DNA of 5,216 nt. It comes from Myxococcales bacterium. Its GTDB lineage: Bacteria; Myxococcota; Polyangia; Fen-1088. Positions 1-5,216 of the stretch are shown one piece after another. The DNA is taken from the NCBI GenBank assembly GCA_003159055.1, contig PMLH01000587.1:1-5216 (forward strand), written 5' to 3'. The notes below the pieces were generated by a model. That model searched no databases. It saw nothing but the letters and a program-made list of their open reading frames with translations, and was not told where the DNA came from. Position numbers and translations under genes: made by a program. Every line of letters begins with the position of its first letter. Position 1 is the first letter of the stretch.

Positions 1-453
1 GCGCAAGACGTAGCAGCGCGAGTCCCCGATTTGGCCGATGATCAGCGTCCGATCCACCAAGCCTGCGGCGGTGCAGGTGGTGCCCATGCCGCGCTCGTTC
101 TGGTTCACGCGCGACTGGGCGTTGATCTTCTCGTTCGCAGTCTCGATGGCCCGGCGTAGGCATCGGGCGAAGCTTTCGCACGTGGTCTTGGCCCCCGCCT
201 CCATGTCGCTGGAAATCGAATCCACAGCCATGGTGGAGGCAACCTCGCCAGCGGCGGCCCCTCCCATGCCATCGCAGACCAGGAAGAGTGCGCCCTTGCT
301 GCCGAGCTCGAAATCCAGGTTCTCCTCGAGCGACGAGGTTCGCAGGCCGGTGTCGACGTTGGCGAGCAGGAAGTTGTCTTCGTTGTGCTCGCGAATGAGC
401 CCTACGTCGGTCTTACCGAACGCCGTGATCTTGATTCTCGAGGGGCTTTCCAT
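1..453 (-). CDS. PP2C-family Ser/Thr protein phosphatase, partial (N-terminal 151 residues)
   Basis: This is a metal-dependent cytoplasmic phosphatase of the Stp1/PrpC/PPM type, which removes phosphate from Ser/Thr residues and usually opposes Hanks-type kinases. The N-terminal motifs are all visible. Residues 21-27 read REHNEDN, with the metal-binding Asp at 26. Residues 60-65 read CDGMGG, with the metal-binding Asp-Gly at 61-62. GMGTT lies at 122-126 and GDSR at 143-146, each at the expected spacing. The C-terminal part, with the last two metal-binding Asp motifs, lies beyond the left edge; family members are usually about 240-280 residues. The ATG start places the first motif about 20 residues in, as is normal; AGAAG/GCAGG just upstream is a modest ribosome site. 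The gene begins 23 bases after the FHA gene on the same strand, so the two are probably co-transcribed. Family assignment is very secure; the substrate is unknown. Confidence 0.95.
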   Translation of the reverse strand, partial: MESPSRIKITAFGKTDVGLIREHNEDNFLLANVDTGLRTSSLEENLDFELGSKGALFLVCDGMGGAAAGEVASTMAVDSISSDMEAGAKTTCESFARCLRRAIETANEKINAQSRVNQNERGMGTTCTAAGLVDRTLIIGQIGDSRCYVLR

Positions 454-476
454 CCTGCTTCTATTACAGCTTCGCT

Positions 477-1382
477 CTAACCTGGCTCAAAGCGCAAGAG
501 CTCATCGCCGAGTCGGATCATTTGGCCCGGATCCAAGATGTGTTGACCGGTGAGGCGAACGTAGGTTCCGTTCGAGCTGCCCTGGTCGGAGACCAGAGCT
601 CGATTGCCCCGGAATTGTAGCAAGGCGTGCCGCCGGGACATGAATTCGTCGTCGGAGAAGACAATGTCCCCTTGTTCGCGTCCAATGATCAAGTCGCTTC
701 GGGTGAGATGGTAGACGTCGCGCGAGGTTCCTGCTGCGGTGATCTGTCGCAGTCGTCCCCAGGGCGACTTGAGAGGCGTACCGAACAGGATCATCCCGTG
801 TTCGACCGCGGGCCGCAGGGTTTTCTCTGCGTCGGGAACGGCTTCAAAGCGCAGTACCTGCTTGCCAACCAAGATGTAGTGCCCATCCTGCAGCTCGGCC
901 GGCGCCGTGATGCGAATGTAGACACCATTACGACTTTCGAGCGGCGTGATGACGTACTGGCCTGCACGGTAGGTGATGCGGGCATGCCTTTCCGCGAGGT
1001 GTTGGTCGTCGAAGCGCAAGTCCCCTTCGGTGCGCCCGATGTCGATCTGTTCGCCGGTGATGGCGTACGATTCCCCGTCGGTGCCGTCGCGCCTTACCGC
1101 AACCAGGCGAGCGGGGCCGCTGTGGGCGCTGGTCCTTTGCGAGGGGCGGGCAGCCATCGCCGCGGCGAAGGATGCCGAGGCGTCGGCGTTCATCGGGGTC
1201 GTGTGACCCAACCTGCGTCCGCAGGCAAAGCAGAAATTGGTGTCCAGCGGATTGCGGTTGCCGCATCCGGAACAGATGAGCGCCGAGGCCCCGCCGGAAG
1301 AGTTGGCAAGCGGCGCGCCGCAGCGCTGGCAGAAAGCTGCCCCGTCTGCAACGACGCCTCCGCACTGGAAACAGTTCAGCAT
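477..1382 (-). CDS. Double zinc-ribbon, twin FHA-domain protein
   Basis: This is a 301-residue soluble protein with no signal peptide or membrane segment. Two zinc ribbons open it: Cys 4, 7, 18, 21 and Cys 37, 40, 51, 54, both C-x2-C-x10-C-x2-C. A flexible Ala/Ser-rich linker (about 60-92) follows, then two FHA domains (about 93-182 and 200-300). FHA domains bind phosphothreonine peptides. The second has the full signature: GR at 234-235, SRRH at 249-252, and SSNGT at 269-273. The first has GR at 106-107 and RNG at 151-153, but AERH (130-133) replaces SRxH, so the phosphate-contacting Ser is Ala. I chose the ATG; a TTG two codons upstream (1388) is in frame, and neither has a strong ribosome site. 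Placed directly before the PP2C gene, it is likely the phosphoprotein reader of the same pathway. Domain calls are secure; partners are unknown. Confidence 0.93.
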   Translation of the reverse strand: MLNCFQCGGVVADGAAFCQRCGAPLANSSGGASALICSGCGNRNPLDTNFCFACGRRLGHTTPMNADASASFAAAMAARPSQRTSAHSGPARLVAVRRDGTDGESYAITGEQIDIGRTEGDLRFDDQHLAERHARITYRAGQYVITPLESRNGVYIRITAPAELQDGHYILVGKQVLRFEAVPDAEKTLRPAVEHGMILFGTPLKSPWGRLRQITAAGTSRDVYHLTRSDLIIGREQGDIVFSDDEFMSRRHALLQFRGNRALVSDQGSSNGTYVRLTGQHILDPGQMIRLGDELLRFEPG

Positions 1383-1599
1383 ATCCAATCAGGCTATCCC
1401 ATATTGGCCTTGGCGGGGATGGGAAGCGGAAAGATTAGGAGCAGACCTGAGAAGCAGCATTGCAAGACGGCCCGTCCTCTACTAAAAGGCTGGCGGCAAC
1501 ATCCTTGTCGTTTCAGGGCGAGTTGCCCGGCCATTCACAGTGTCTTTATTTCTAGCAGCGATCTCGGAAAGCGTCAATTCTCGTCGGCGGACAGCGACG
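1383..1599. promoter_or_regulatory. Divergent intergenic region with a short palindrome
   Basis: This spacer separates the leftward FHA/PP2C operon from the rightward lipoprotein/PLC-like pair, so promoters for both should lie here. I could not pick a convincing -35/-10 pair on either strand. A perfect 5+1+5 inverted repeat, GACGG-C-CCGTC, sits at 1466-1476 roughly mid-spacer and could be an operator core, though it is short enough to occur by chance. An in-frame GTG at 1540 would extend the rightward gene by 20 residues into this spacer; I consider that less likely because the added stretch would lengthen the polar part before the lipoprotein signal. Confidence 0.4.
1586..1591 (+). promoter_or_regulatory. 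Ribosome binding site supporting the ATG at 1600
   Basis: GGCGGA lies 8 bases before the ATG at 1600. The alternative starts, GTG at 1540 and GTG at 1624, have no comparable purine-rich element at the right spacing. This decides the start in favour of 1600, although the GTG at 1624 would give a more compact lipoprotein signal. Confidence 0.45.
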
Positions 1600-2733
1600 A
1601 TGGGATCTGGCACGACGTCCAACGTGCACACGCGGGCGCTCATGGTTGTGCTGGCAAGCCTGGTCGCGGTGGCCTGCGGACCGACCATCGGCAAAGCACC
1701 GTTTTCGGTGCGCCCCGACACCTTGGAGCCGGGGGACCTGCTTGGTCCTTTCGACGGGATGGTCATCGACGCGGAGACCGAGCGTCCGATTGCCGGGGCG
1801 ACGGTGGTCGGCTCATGGGCCTTCGAGCGCGGCATCGGCCTGCGTGGTCCGGCTGGGATCCGAGAGTCGGCGGTAGAGACTGCCGCCGACGGGCGCTACC
1901 AGATCGAAAGCCCGGACGATGTGCCGACCGGGGGCTCGATGCGGCTGCGTCGCTTCACGCTGATTGTCTACCGTCGCGGCTACGTCGGCTACCGCAGCGA
2001 CTTCAAGCTCAGCGGGGCACATCGCCACGACTTCAGTCAGTACGGCAACAAGGTCCGTCTGGAAAAATGGCAGCCGTCATTCGAGCATCGCCAGCACCTG
2101 ACCTTCCTGGGCGGCGGGCAGGCCATCGCGAAAGCGGCTGGATGGGAGGCTCAGCCAGCCAGCCTGGAAAACGATGGCGTGATGGCGCCTCACCCGGCCG
2201 AGCCTTCGGGCGAGAAGGCGCCAGCTCTGCAACAAAAGACGCTGCTCGATGCCTCGCCGCTGCTTTCCGCCGAAGAGGTGAAAGGTGTCACCGGCTACGC
2301 CGGGGAATTCGAGGTTGCGCGGCTGATGGACCGCGTCCGCAGCGACGTGTACGACAGCAAGCACTTTAGGGCCAAGGGCAAGCCGGAGGCATTCGACGTC
2401 GCGGTTCGGGTCTGGGCGGCCTCGTCGTCCGCGGCGGAAACGCAATTTGGGAGGCTCTCTGCCGAGCTCCCCGCTGCGCTCCCGACCGAGGAGATCGGCG
2501 ATCGTTCGGTCCGCGCGCGCGGCGGCGAAGTCCTGGGACTGGCATTCTTGCTGCGCGAACGGGGCCTTGTGGTTCAGATCAGCTGCGGCAAGTCCCAATG
2601 CACGGAGCTTGGGATGGTCTTGCGCCTTGCCAAGCTGGTTGAAAGCCACATTGGTGAGCTCCACCTGCCATCGCAGAAGAGCGATTCGGCTGCGCCGTCG
2701 TCGGCGGATGGGGACGAGGGGGGACGCCCATGA
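1600..2733 (+). CDS. Lipoprotein with carboxypeptidase regulatory-like domain
   Basis: This is a 377-residue predicted lipoprotein. The signal peptide has one Arg (12), a hydrophobic core (13-25) and a lipobox ending VAVAC, with the lipidated Cys at 26. Gly at +2 does not suggest inner-membrane retention, if the E. coli rule applies here. Residues about 51-135 look like a carboxypeptidase regulatory-like beta-sandwich: a G-x-V-x-D-A-E-T start, P-I-A-G-A-T-V at 63-69, A-D-G-R-Y at 97-101, then F-T-L-I-V and R-G-Y-x-G-Y strands. Residues about 140-225 look like a low-complexity linker. Residues about 226-355 form a second domain of mixed helix and strand that I do not recognise; Cys 329 and Cys 334 could pair. 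The tail (358-377) is polar and probably disordered. The stop overlaps the next start as ATGA. It is probably a structural or partner protein in the envelope; no catalytic residues are visible. The function is unknown. Confidence 0.88.
   Translation: MGSGTTSNVHTRALMVVLASLVAVACGPTIGKAPFSVRPDTLEPGDLLGPFDGMVIDAETERPIAGATVVGSWAFERGIGLRGPAGIRESAVETAADGRYQIESPDDVPTGGSMRLRRFTLIVYRRGYVGYRSDFKLSGAHRHDFSQYGNKVRLEKWQPSFEHRQHLTFLGGGQAIAKAAGWEAQPASLENDGVMAPHPAEPSGEKAPALQQKTLLDASPLLSAEEVKGVTGYAGEFEVARLMDRVRSDVYDSKHFRAKGKPEAFDVAVRVWAASSSAAETQFGRLSAELPAALPTEEIGDRSVRARGGEVLGLAFLLRERGLVVQISCGKSQCTELGMVLRLAKLVESHIGELHLPSQKSDSAAPSSADGDEGGRP
2717..2724 (+). promoter_or_regulatory. Ribosome binding site of the PLC-like gene, inside the lipoprotein gene
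   Basis: AGGGGGGA lies 5 bases before the ATG at 2730, within the last codons of the lipoprotein gene. Together with the ATGA stop/start overlap it supports both the chosen start and translational coupling of the two genes. Confidence 0.6.
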
Positions 2734-4190
2734 ATACGACCCTCCTGGCGTTTTGCAGCCGCTTCGGCAAGCCCCTGATCTGTTCATTGCAGGTGGGCCT
2801 GCTGCTGCTTGCCAGCGGCCGGGCTTGGGCCTGGGATGCAGCGACCACGCACGCGGGGATGACCGAACGCACGCTCTCGGCATCGAAGTTCCACGCTGTG
2901 CTTGCGCACCAACTGGGCCGTGCCCTCGGGCCCTTCGAGCCGCTGAAGCTGGATGCGAACGCCATTGATGCGGACGCTCTGCGCGCGCTCAAGAGCCGAC
3001 TCGACACGCTCGACCCGGCAGGTGGCTATCGTCCGACTGCCGATGGCGTTCTGACCGCGCTTGGCTGGGTGAAGGCGGGGGCCGTGCTGGCGAAGACACC
3101 ACCAGAGCTGGGCCGGCACCATTTCTTCGAACCCGGTAGGCGGACTGGACTCGACGACGGGGCCGGGCTCGCCGGGACCGTTCACGCGGCCCGACTGACC
3201 TTGGGCAGCGGCGCGACGGTGCGTGATGCGGCCACGGGAACAGCGTTCGACCTGGAAGGCATGCCTGCGACCGAATGGTTGCGGGCGCCACAGAACGACC
3301 TTGGCCTGCAAGCGTTTTTCGACAACTGGCAGCTCGCTGTCAGCGCCAAGGAGCCGAGCCACCGGGAGACTGCGCTGGTGCGGTCGCTGCTTGCCTTGGG
3401 GGGCGTGTTGTCGGTGCTGGAGGACATGGGCCAGCCCGCGTTCGTTCGCAACGATTTCCGCGGCGAATTCCAGGACCGGGGCTCGGAGTTCGAAGAGTTT
3501 GTGGCCGACCGTTACGGATCTGTCGCCTTGCCGCGCGCGGCTGCGCCCGTATCGCGGCCAGATCTCGAAAGCTTCTTCGTGGCTGCCGACGGCAGAGGAT
3601 TGGCCCAGGCTACCCAGCAGCGATTCTTTTCCCGAGGAACCTTGCCGAGGGACTTCACGTGCGTTCCAGGCGACAGGCCAGATGAAGCGGCCCGATTGGT
3701 GAATCAATCGCTCAAATTCGCGGAGCCGAAGTTGGATTTGCTGGACCTGCGGCCGTCGGAGCAGACGCGTTACGTGATCCGTGAGGGTGCCAAGATCGCG
3801 GCCTATCGGCGCGTGGCGGACAAGATCCACTTCTTTTTCGACGAGGAGGTGTACGCCGACGTCGCGCAAGCTTGGCTGCCGCAGGTGATGGGCTACGCGG
3901 CTGGCCTGACTGATCACCTGCTGCGCGGGAAGCTGCAAATCGTCGTTTCTGGCGACGAGGCGACCCTGACGGTTTCCGGCATCAGCGAAAATCTGGACGT
4001 GGACGCTGCGGTCCACGTCTTCCGCGAGGAAGAAGCCGGCGCGCGTCGGGAGGTCGCGGTGGTCCCTTTGCGCCGCGGAGCTTCGGTGACGGTGCCGCTC
4101 CCGAAAGGGACGAACAAGATCGCGGCGTTTGCGCGTGGCCGCGACAGCTCGGGCATCTTCGTTGCAACCGGGGAACTGACGCTTCCCTGA
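2730..4190 (+). CDS. Secreted zinc-dependent phospholipase C-like protein, probably degenerate metal site
   Basis: This is a 486-residue exported protein. The signal peptide (1-34) has Arg 11 and Lys 14, a hydrophobic core (15-28) and an AWA cleavage site, leaving Trp 35 as the mature N-terminus. In Bacillus cereus PC-PLC an N-terminal Trp is a zinc ligand. Other landmarks of that fold are THAGM at 40-44, HFFEP at 131-135 (like HFYDP), LEDMGQPAFVRNDF at 230-243 (like LGDVNQPMHAANF), and EFEEFV at 253-258. Residues 373-400 form a helix ending in a GL-x-D-x-L-x-RG motif that I recall from uncharacterised PLC-like proteins. A beta-rich C-terminal domain follows (about 401-486). Ser 228 and Phe 238 replace two metal-binding His, and neither the expected Asp before HFFEP nor the His before E255 is visible, so catalysis is doubtful. 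The fold assignment is inference from motifs. It is probably periplasmic or secreted, and it is coupled to the upstream lipoprotein. Confidence 0.85.
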   Translation: MNTTLLAFCSRFGKPLICSLQVGLLLLASGRAWAWDAATTHAGMTERTLSASKFHAVLAHQLGRALGPFEPLKLDANAIDADALRALKSRLDTLDPAGGYRPTADGVLTALGWVKAGAVLAKTPPELGRHHFFEPGRRTGLDDGAGLAGTVHAARLTLGSGATVRDAATGTAFDLEGMPATEWLRAPQNDLGLQAFFDNWQLAVSAKEPSHRETALVRSLLALGGVLSVLEDMGQPAFVRNDFRGEFQDRGSEFEEFVADRYGSVALPRAAAPVSRPDLESFFVAADGRGLAQATQQRFFSRGTLPRDFTCVPGDRPDEAARLVNQSLKFAEPKLDLLDLRPSEQTRYVIREGAKIAAYRRVADKIHFFFDEEVYADVAQAWLPQVMGYAAGLTDHLLRGKLQIVVSGDEATLTVSGISENLDVDAAVHVFREEEAGARREVAVVPLRRGASVTVPLPKGTNKIAAFARGRDSSGIFVATGELTLP

Positions 4191-4212
4191 CCAGGGTTGA
4201 GTAACAGGTCAG
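4187..4212 (+). terminator. Possible hairpin at the end of the PLC-like gene
   Basis: CTGACC (4187-4192, overlapping the stop codon) can pair with GGTCAG (4207-4212) across a 14-base loop. No T-run follows, so it is not a canonical intrinsic terminator. It may simply protect the 3' end or be chance. Confidence 0.2.
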
Positions 4213-4232
4213 CTCTCGTGGGTTGAGCAACA
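4194..4232 (+). repeat. Near-identical 13-base direct repeat pair
   Basis: GGGTTGAGTAACA (4194-4206) recurs as GGGTTGAGCAACA (4220-4232), 12 of 13 bases identical and offset by 26 bases. The second copy contains the small palindrome GTTG-AG-CAAC; the first breaks it at one base. A shorter GGGTTGG follows at 4251-4257. The spacing, between two and three helical turns, and the palindromic core would fit a pair of protein-binding sites, but the small size leaves chance open. Confidence 0.5.
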
Positions 4233-4511
4233 TCGGGGCGAAAAGCGCACGGGTTGGGGCAGCGGAGTCGTGCATCAACACATTGATTGGGAAGCTGCGA
4301 CTTCGTTTCTTCGGATACAAATTCCGGTCTCGTAGTTAATAGTGGCGCTTCCGACTCGCAACTGGGAGGTTCGTGTGACAAGCTCTTCGGTCTAGCTCGC
4401 CGACTATCGATTGACCGTTTGCTTGGTTGGAACGCAGCTGTTTCGATACTGTGTCGTAGCTTTGGATTTGGATTTTCTAGGCTGATGGGGACGACGGAGA
4501 GGCAACAGGCC

Positions 4512-4517
4512 AGGAGG
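4512..4517 (+). promoter_or_regulatory. Consensus ribosome binding site of the small acidic gene
   Basis: AGGAGG, a perfect Shine-Dalgarno sequence, stands 6 bases before the ATG at 4524. It is the best ribosome site in the window and the main reason to accept the small gene and this start. The in-frame ATG at 4485 has no such element. Confidence 0.75.
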
Positions 4518-4523
4518 GAACCG

Positions 4524-4724
4524 ATGAGCAATCCATTTTCACCAGACGGTCAGACTGCGGAGACAGATGCGCGGACAGTGGCACCGATGGCCGTGTACGA
4601 CGATGACGACGAGGCCGACGACGAGACCGACTTCGACGAGGACGACGAGCTTTCGATACGTCCACACGACCGCTGGTTCTCGCGGCCGGGCTTCGGTTCG
4701 CCCGAGTGGTGGTCGGGGACGTAG
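4524..4724 (+). CDS. Small, highly acidic hypothetical protein (66 residues)
   Basis: I do not recognise this protein. It has three parts: a polar N-terminus (1-25); an acidic block at 26-42, where 14 of 17 residues are Asp or Glu; and a C-terminus (43-66) rich in aromatics and glycine, with Trp 51, Phe 52, Phe 57, Trp 62, Trp 63 and four Gly/Pro turns. There is no signal peptide, membrane segment or Cys. The case for a real gene rests on the AGGAGG ribosome site at ideal spacing and a low-GC upstream region. Against it, acidic runs are common in spurious frames of GC-rich DNA. It lies alone, 333 bases after the PLC-like gene and convergent with the response regulator. An acidic disordered adaptor, an inhibitor, or a modified-peptide precursor with the acidic part as leader are all possible; none is supported beyond composition. 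Confidence 0.6.
   Translation: MSNPFSPDGQTAETDARTVAPMAVYDDDDEADDETDFDEDDELSIRPHDRWFSRPGFGSPEWWSGT
4599..4649 (+). repeat. GAC/GAG low-complexity tract
   Basis: This is a tract of imperfect GAC, GAT and GAG triplets inside the small gene that encodes its acidic block. Such trinucleotide tracts can expand or contract by slippage, changing the length of the block without shifting the frame. Confidence 0.6.
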
Positions 4725-4764
4725 GCGTCGCTGCGGCCGAGAAGCAGTCAAGGTGGACGCGAAG

Positions 4765-4782
4765 GTCGAGCCCTTGCTCGGC
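4765..4782. terminator. Hairpin between convergent genes, possible bidirectional terminator
   Basis: GTCGAGC (4765-4771) pairs with GCTCGGC (4776-4782) around a CCTT loop: seven pairs including one G-U. It lies between the stop of the small acidic gene and the stop of the convergent response regulator, where a shared terminator would be expected. No T-run is present on either side, so termination is uncertain. Confidence 0.35.
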
Positions 4783-4794
4783 GAGCTGTTGACG

Positions 4795-5216
4795 CTAGCC
4801 TTCCTCTTCCGTGTCCGAAAAGCGGTAGCCAATGCCGCGGACGGTTTCAACGTATGCGCCGGCCGGGCCCAGTTTTTCACGTAGTCGCTTGATGTGCGTG
4901 TCGACGGTGCGCGTGTTGTTTTCGGGGCTTGCTTCCCACACCTCGTCGAGCAGCGTCCCGCGGGTTTGCACGCGCCCCCGACGTTCGTAGAGCGTCCACA
5001 GGAGTTTCATCTCGAGCGGCGTGAGCGCGATTTCCTCGCCGTCGACCCATGCGCGATGGGCGTTCCGGTCGACGCGCAGTCGGCCGAACACGGTCTCGGC
5101 ATCGCCCGCGGGATTGGCCTTAAAGCGGCGCGACCGGCGCAACACCGCCTGAACCCGCAGGCCAAGCTCGCGCACGCTGAAGGGTTTGACCACGTAGTCG
5201 TCGGCGCCCAACTCGA
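4795..5216 (-). CDS. OmpR/PhoB-family response regulator, partial (C-terminal 139 residues)
   Basis: This is the effector half of a two-component response regulator that binds DNA when its receiver is phosphorylated by a partner histidine kinase. The visible part begins near the end of the receiver with ELGADDYVVKPF, which contains the conserved Lys-Pro (Lys at 5185-5187), followed by its last helix. After a short linker comes a complete winged-helix domain: the beta strands around FGRLRVDRNAHRAWVDG, the LTPLEMKLLWTL helix, LLDEVW, the recognition helix VDTHIKRLREKLG, and the wing VRGIGYRF. The acidic tail ends at a TAG. The start, phosphoacceptor Asp and most of the receiver lie beyond the right edge; the visible frame is open to the edge, so no start is called. 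The family is certain, but the subfamily and target genes cannot be told from this part. It is convergent with the small acidic gene. Confidence 0.96.
   Translation of the reverse strand, partial: ELGADDYVVKPFSVRELGLRVQAVLRRSRRFKANPAGDAETVFGRLRVDRNAHRAWVDGEEIALTPLEMKLLWTLYERRGRVQTRGTLLDEVWEASPENNTRTVDTHIKRLREKLGPAGAYVETVRGIGYRFSDTEEEG

Larger units (their letters stand above)
4191..4523. other. Intergenic region of reduced GC with no convincing gene
   Basis: This stretch of 333 bases lies between the PLC-like gene and the small acidic gene. Hand counting gives about 49% GC for 4281-4480, against well over 60% in the flanking genes. Open frames here lack a ribosome site or run antisense into the PLC-like gene, so I call none. 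It contains the 13-base repeat pair at its left end and should carry the promoter of the downstream small gene, but I could not assign -35/-10 boxes. The composition fits a long leader or promoter region; a small RNA is possible, but I see no clear terminator hairpin to support one. Confidence 0.5.

Noticed and set aside
38..553. A 171-codon open frame on the plus strand across the PP2C gene
   Set aside because: The opposite strand carries all the N-terminal PP2C motifs in one frame, so this is a shadow.
1540..1599. GTG at 1540 as the start of the lipoprotein gene
   Set aside because: It has no ribosome site and would place three consecutive Arg and about 30 extra polar residues before the signal core. 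The ATG at 1600 has GGCGGA at good spacing.
627..2369. A 580-codon open frame on the plus strand running antisense through the FHA gene and into the lipoprotein gene
   Set aside because: It opposes a gene with clear zinc-ribbon and FHA motifs and then overlaps the lipoprotein gene in another frame. Its translation is Arg/Gly-rich with no domain features, typical of shadow frames in GC-rich DNA.
2784..4016. A 410-codon open frame on the minus strand inside the PLC-like gene
   Set aside because: It is antisense to a gene with a signal peptide and recognisable family motifs. The translation is Arg/Gln/His-rich and has no coherent domain.
4293..4439. Inverted 7-mers AGCTGCG (4293-4299) and CGCAGCT (4433-4439) as ends of a mobile element or a structured RNA
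   Set aside because: Seven-base arms 133 bases apart are expected by chance, and there are no target-site duplications or transposase remnants.
4411..4450. TTGACC (4411-4416) and GATACT (4445-4450) as promoter boxes for the small acidic gene
   Set aside because: The spacing of 28 bases is far outside the usual 16-18. A TTGGTT at 4423-4428 is correctly spaced (16 bases) but matches the -35 consensus poorly, so I do not assign a promoter.
3914..4531. A 205-codon minus-strand frame covering the end of the PLC-like gene and the GC-poor spacer
   Set aside because: More than a third of it is antisense to the PLC-like gene; the spacer part has no ribosome site, no recognisable motif, and a Ser/Pro/Arg-rich translation.

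Overview
The window is high-GC bacterial DNA (hand-counted stretches of coding DNA reach 70% or more). It holds four clear protein genes, one probable small gene, and one partial regulator at the right edge. The mix suggests a Myxococcota or other deltaproteobacterium-like organism: a PP2C phosphatase beside a zinc-ribbon/FHA protein, a large lipoprotein with a carboxypeptidase-regulatory-like fold, and a secreted phospholipase C-like protein. This placement is inference from gene content and base composition; there is no rRNA or other phylogenetic marker.

Layout. (i) Positions 1-1382, minus strand: a two-gene signalling operon. A double zinc-ribbon, twin-FHA protein is read first, followed 23 bases later by a PP2C-type Ser/Thr phosphatase that runs off the left edge. 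(ii) Positions 1383-1599: a divergent intergenic region. (iii) Positions 1600-4190, plus strand: an envelope pair, a lipoprotein and a signal-peptide protein resembling zinc-dependent phospholipase C. Their stop and start overlap as ATGA, so they are probably translationally coupled. (iv) Positions 4191-4523: about 330 bases without a convincing gene, clearly poorer in GC, with a near-identical 13-base repeat pair just after the operon. (v) Positions 4524-4724: a 66-residue, very acidic small protein with an excellent ribosome binding site. (vi) Positions 4795-5216, minus strand: the C-terminal half of an OmpR/PhoB-type response regulator, convergent with the small gene.

How the parts may work together. 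The FHA and PP2C genes fit one phospho-Ser/Thr module: the phosphatase removes phosphate and the FHA protein reads phosphothreonine. The kinase is not in the window. The lipoprotein and the PLC-like protein are probably exported and act in the envelope. The PLC-like protein keeps several recognisable landmarks of its family but appears to have lost several metal-binding histidines, so it may be a non-catalytic relative. That pair and the small acidic protein are the most interesting parts. I see no mobile element, CRISPR array, tRNA or rRNA, and nothing that amounts to a demonstrably new system.
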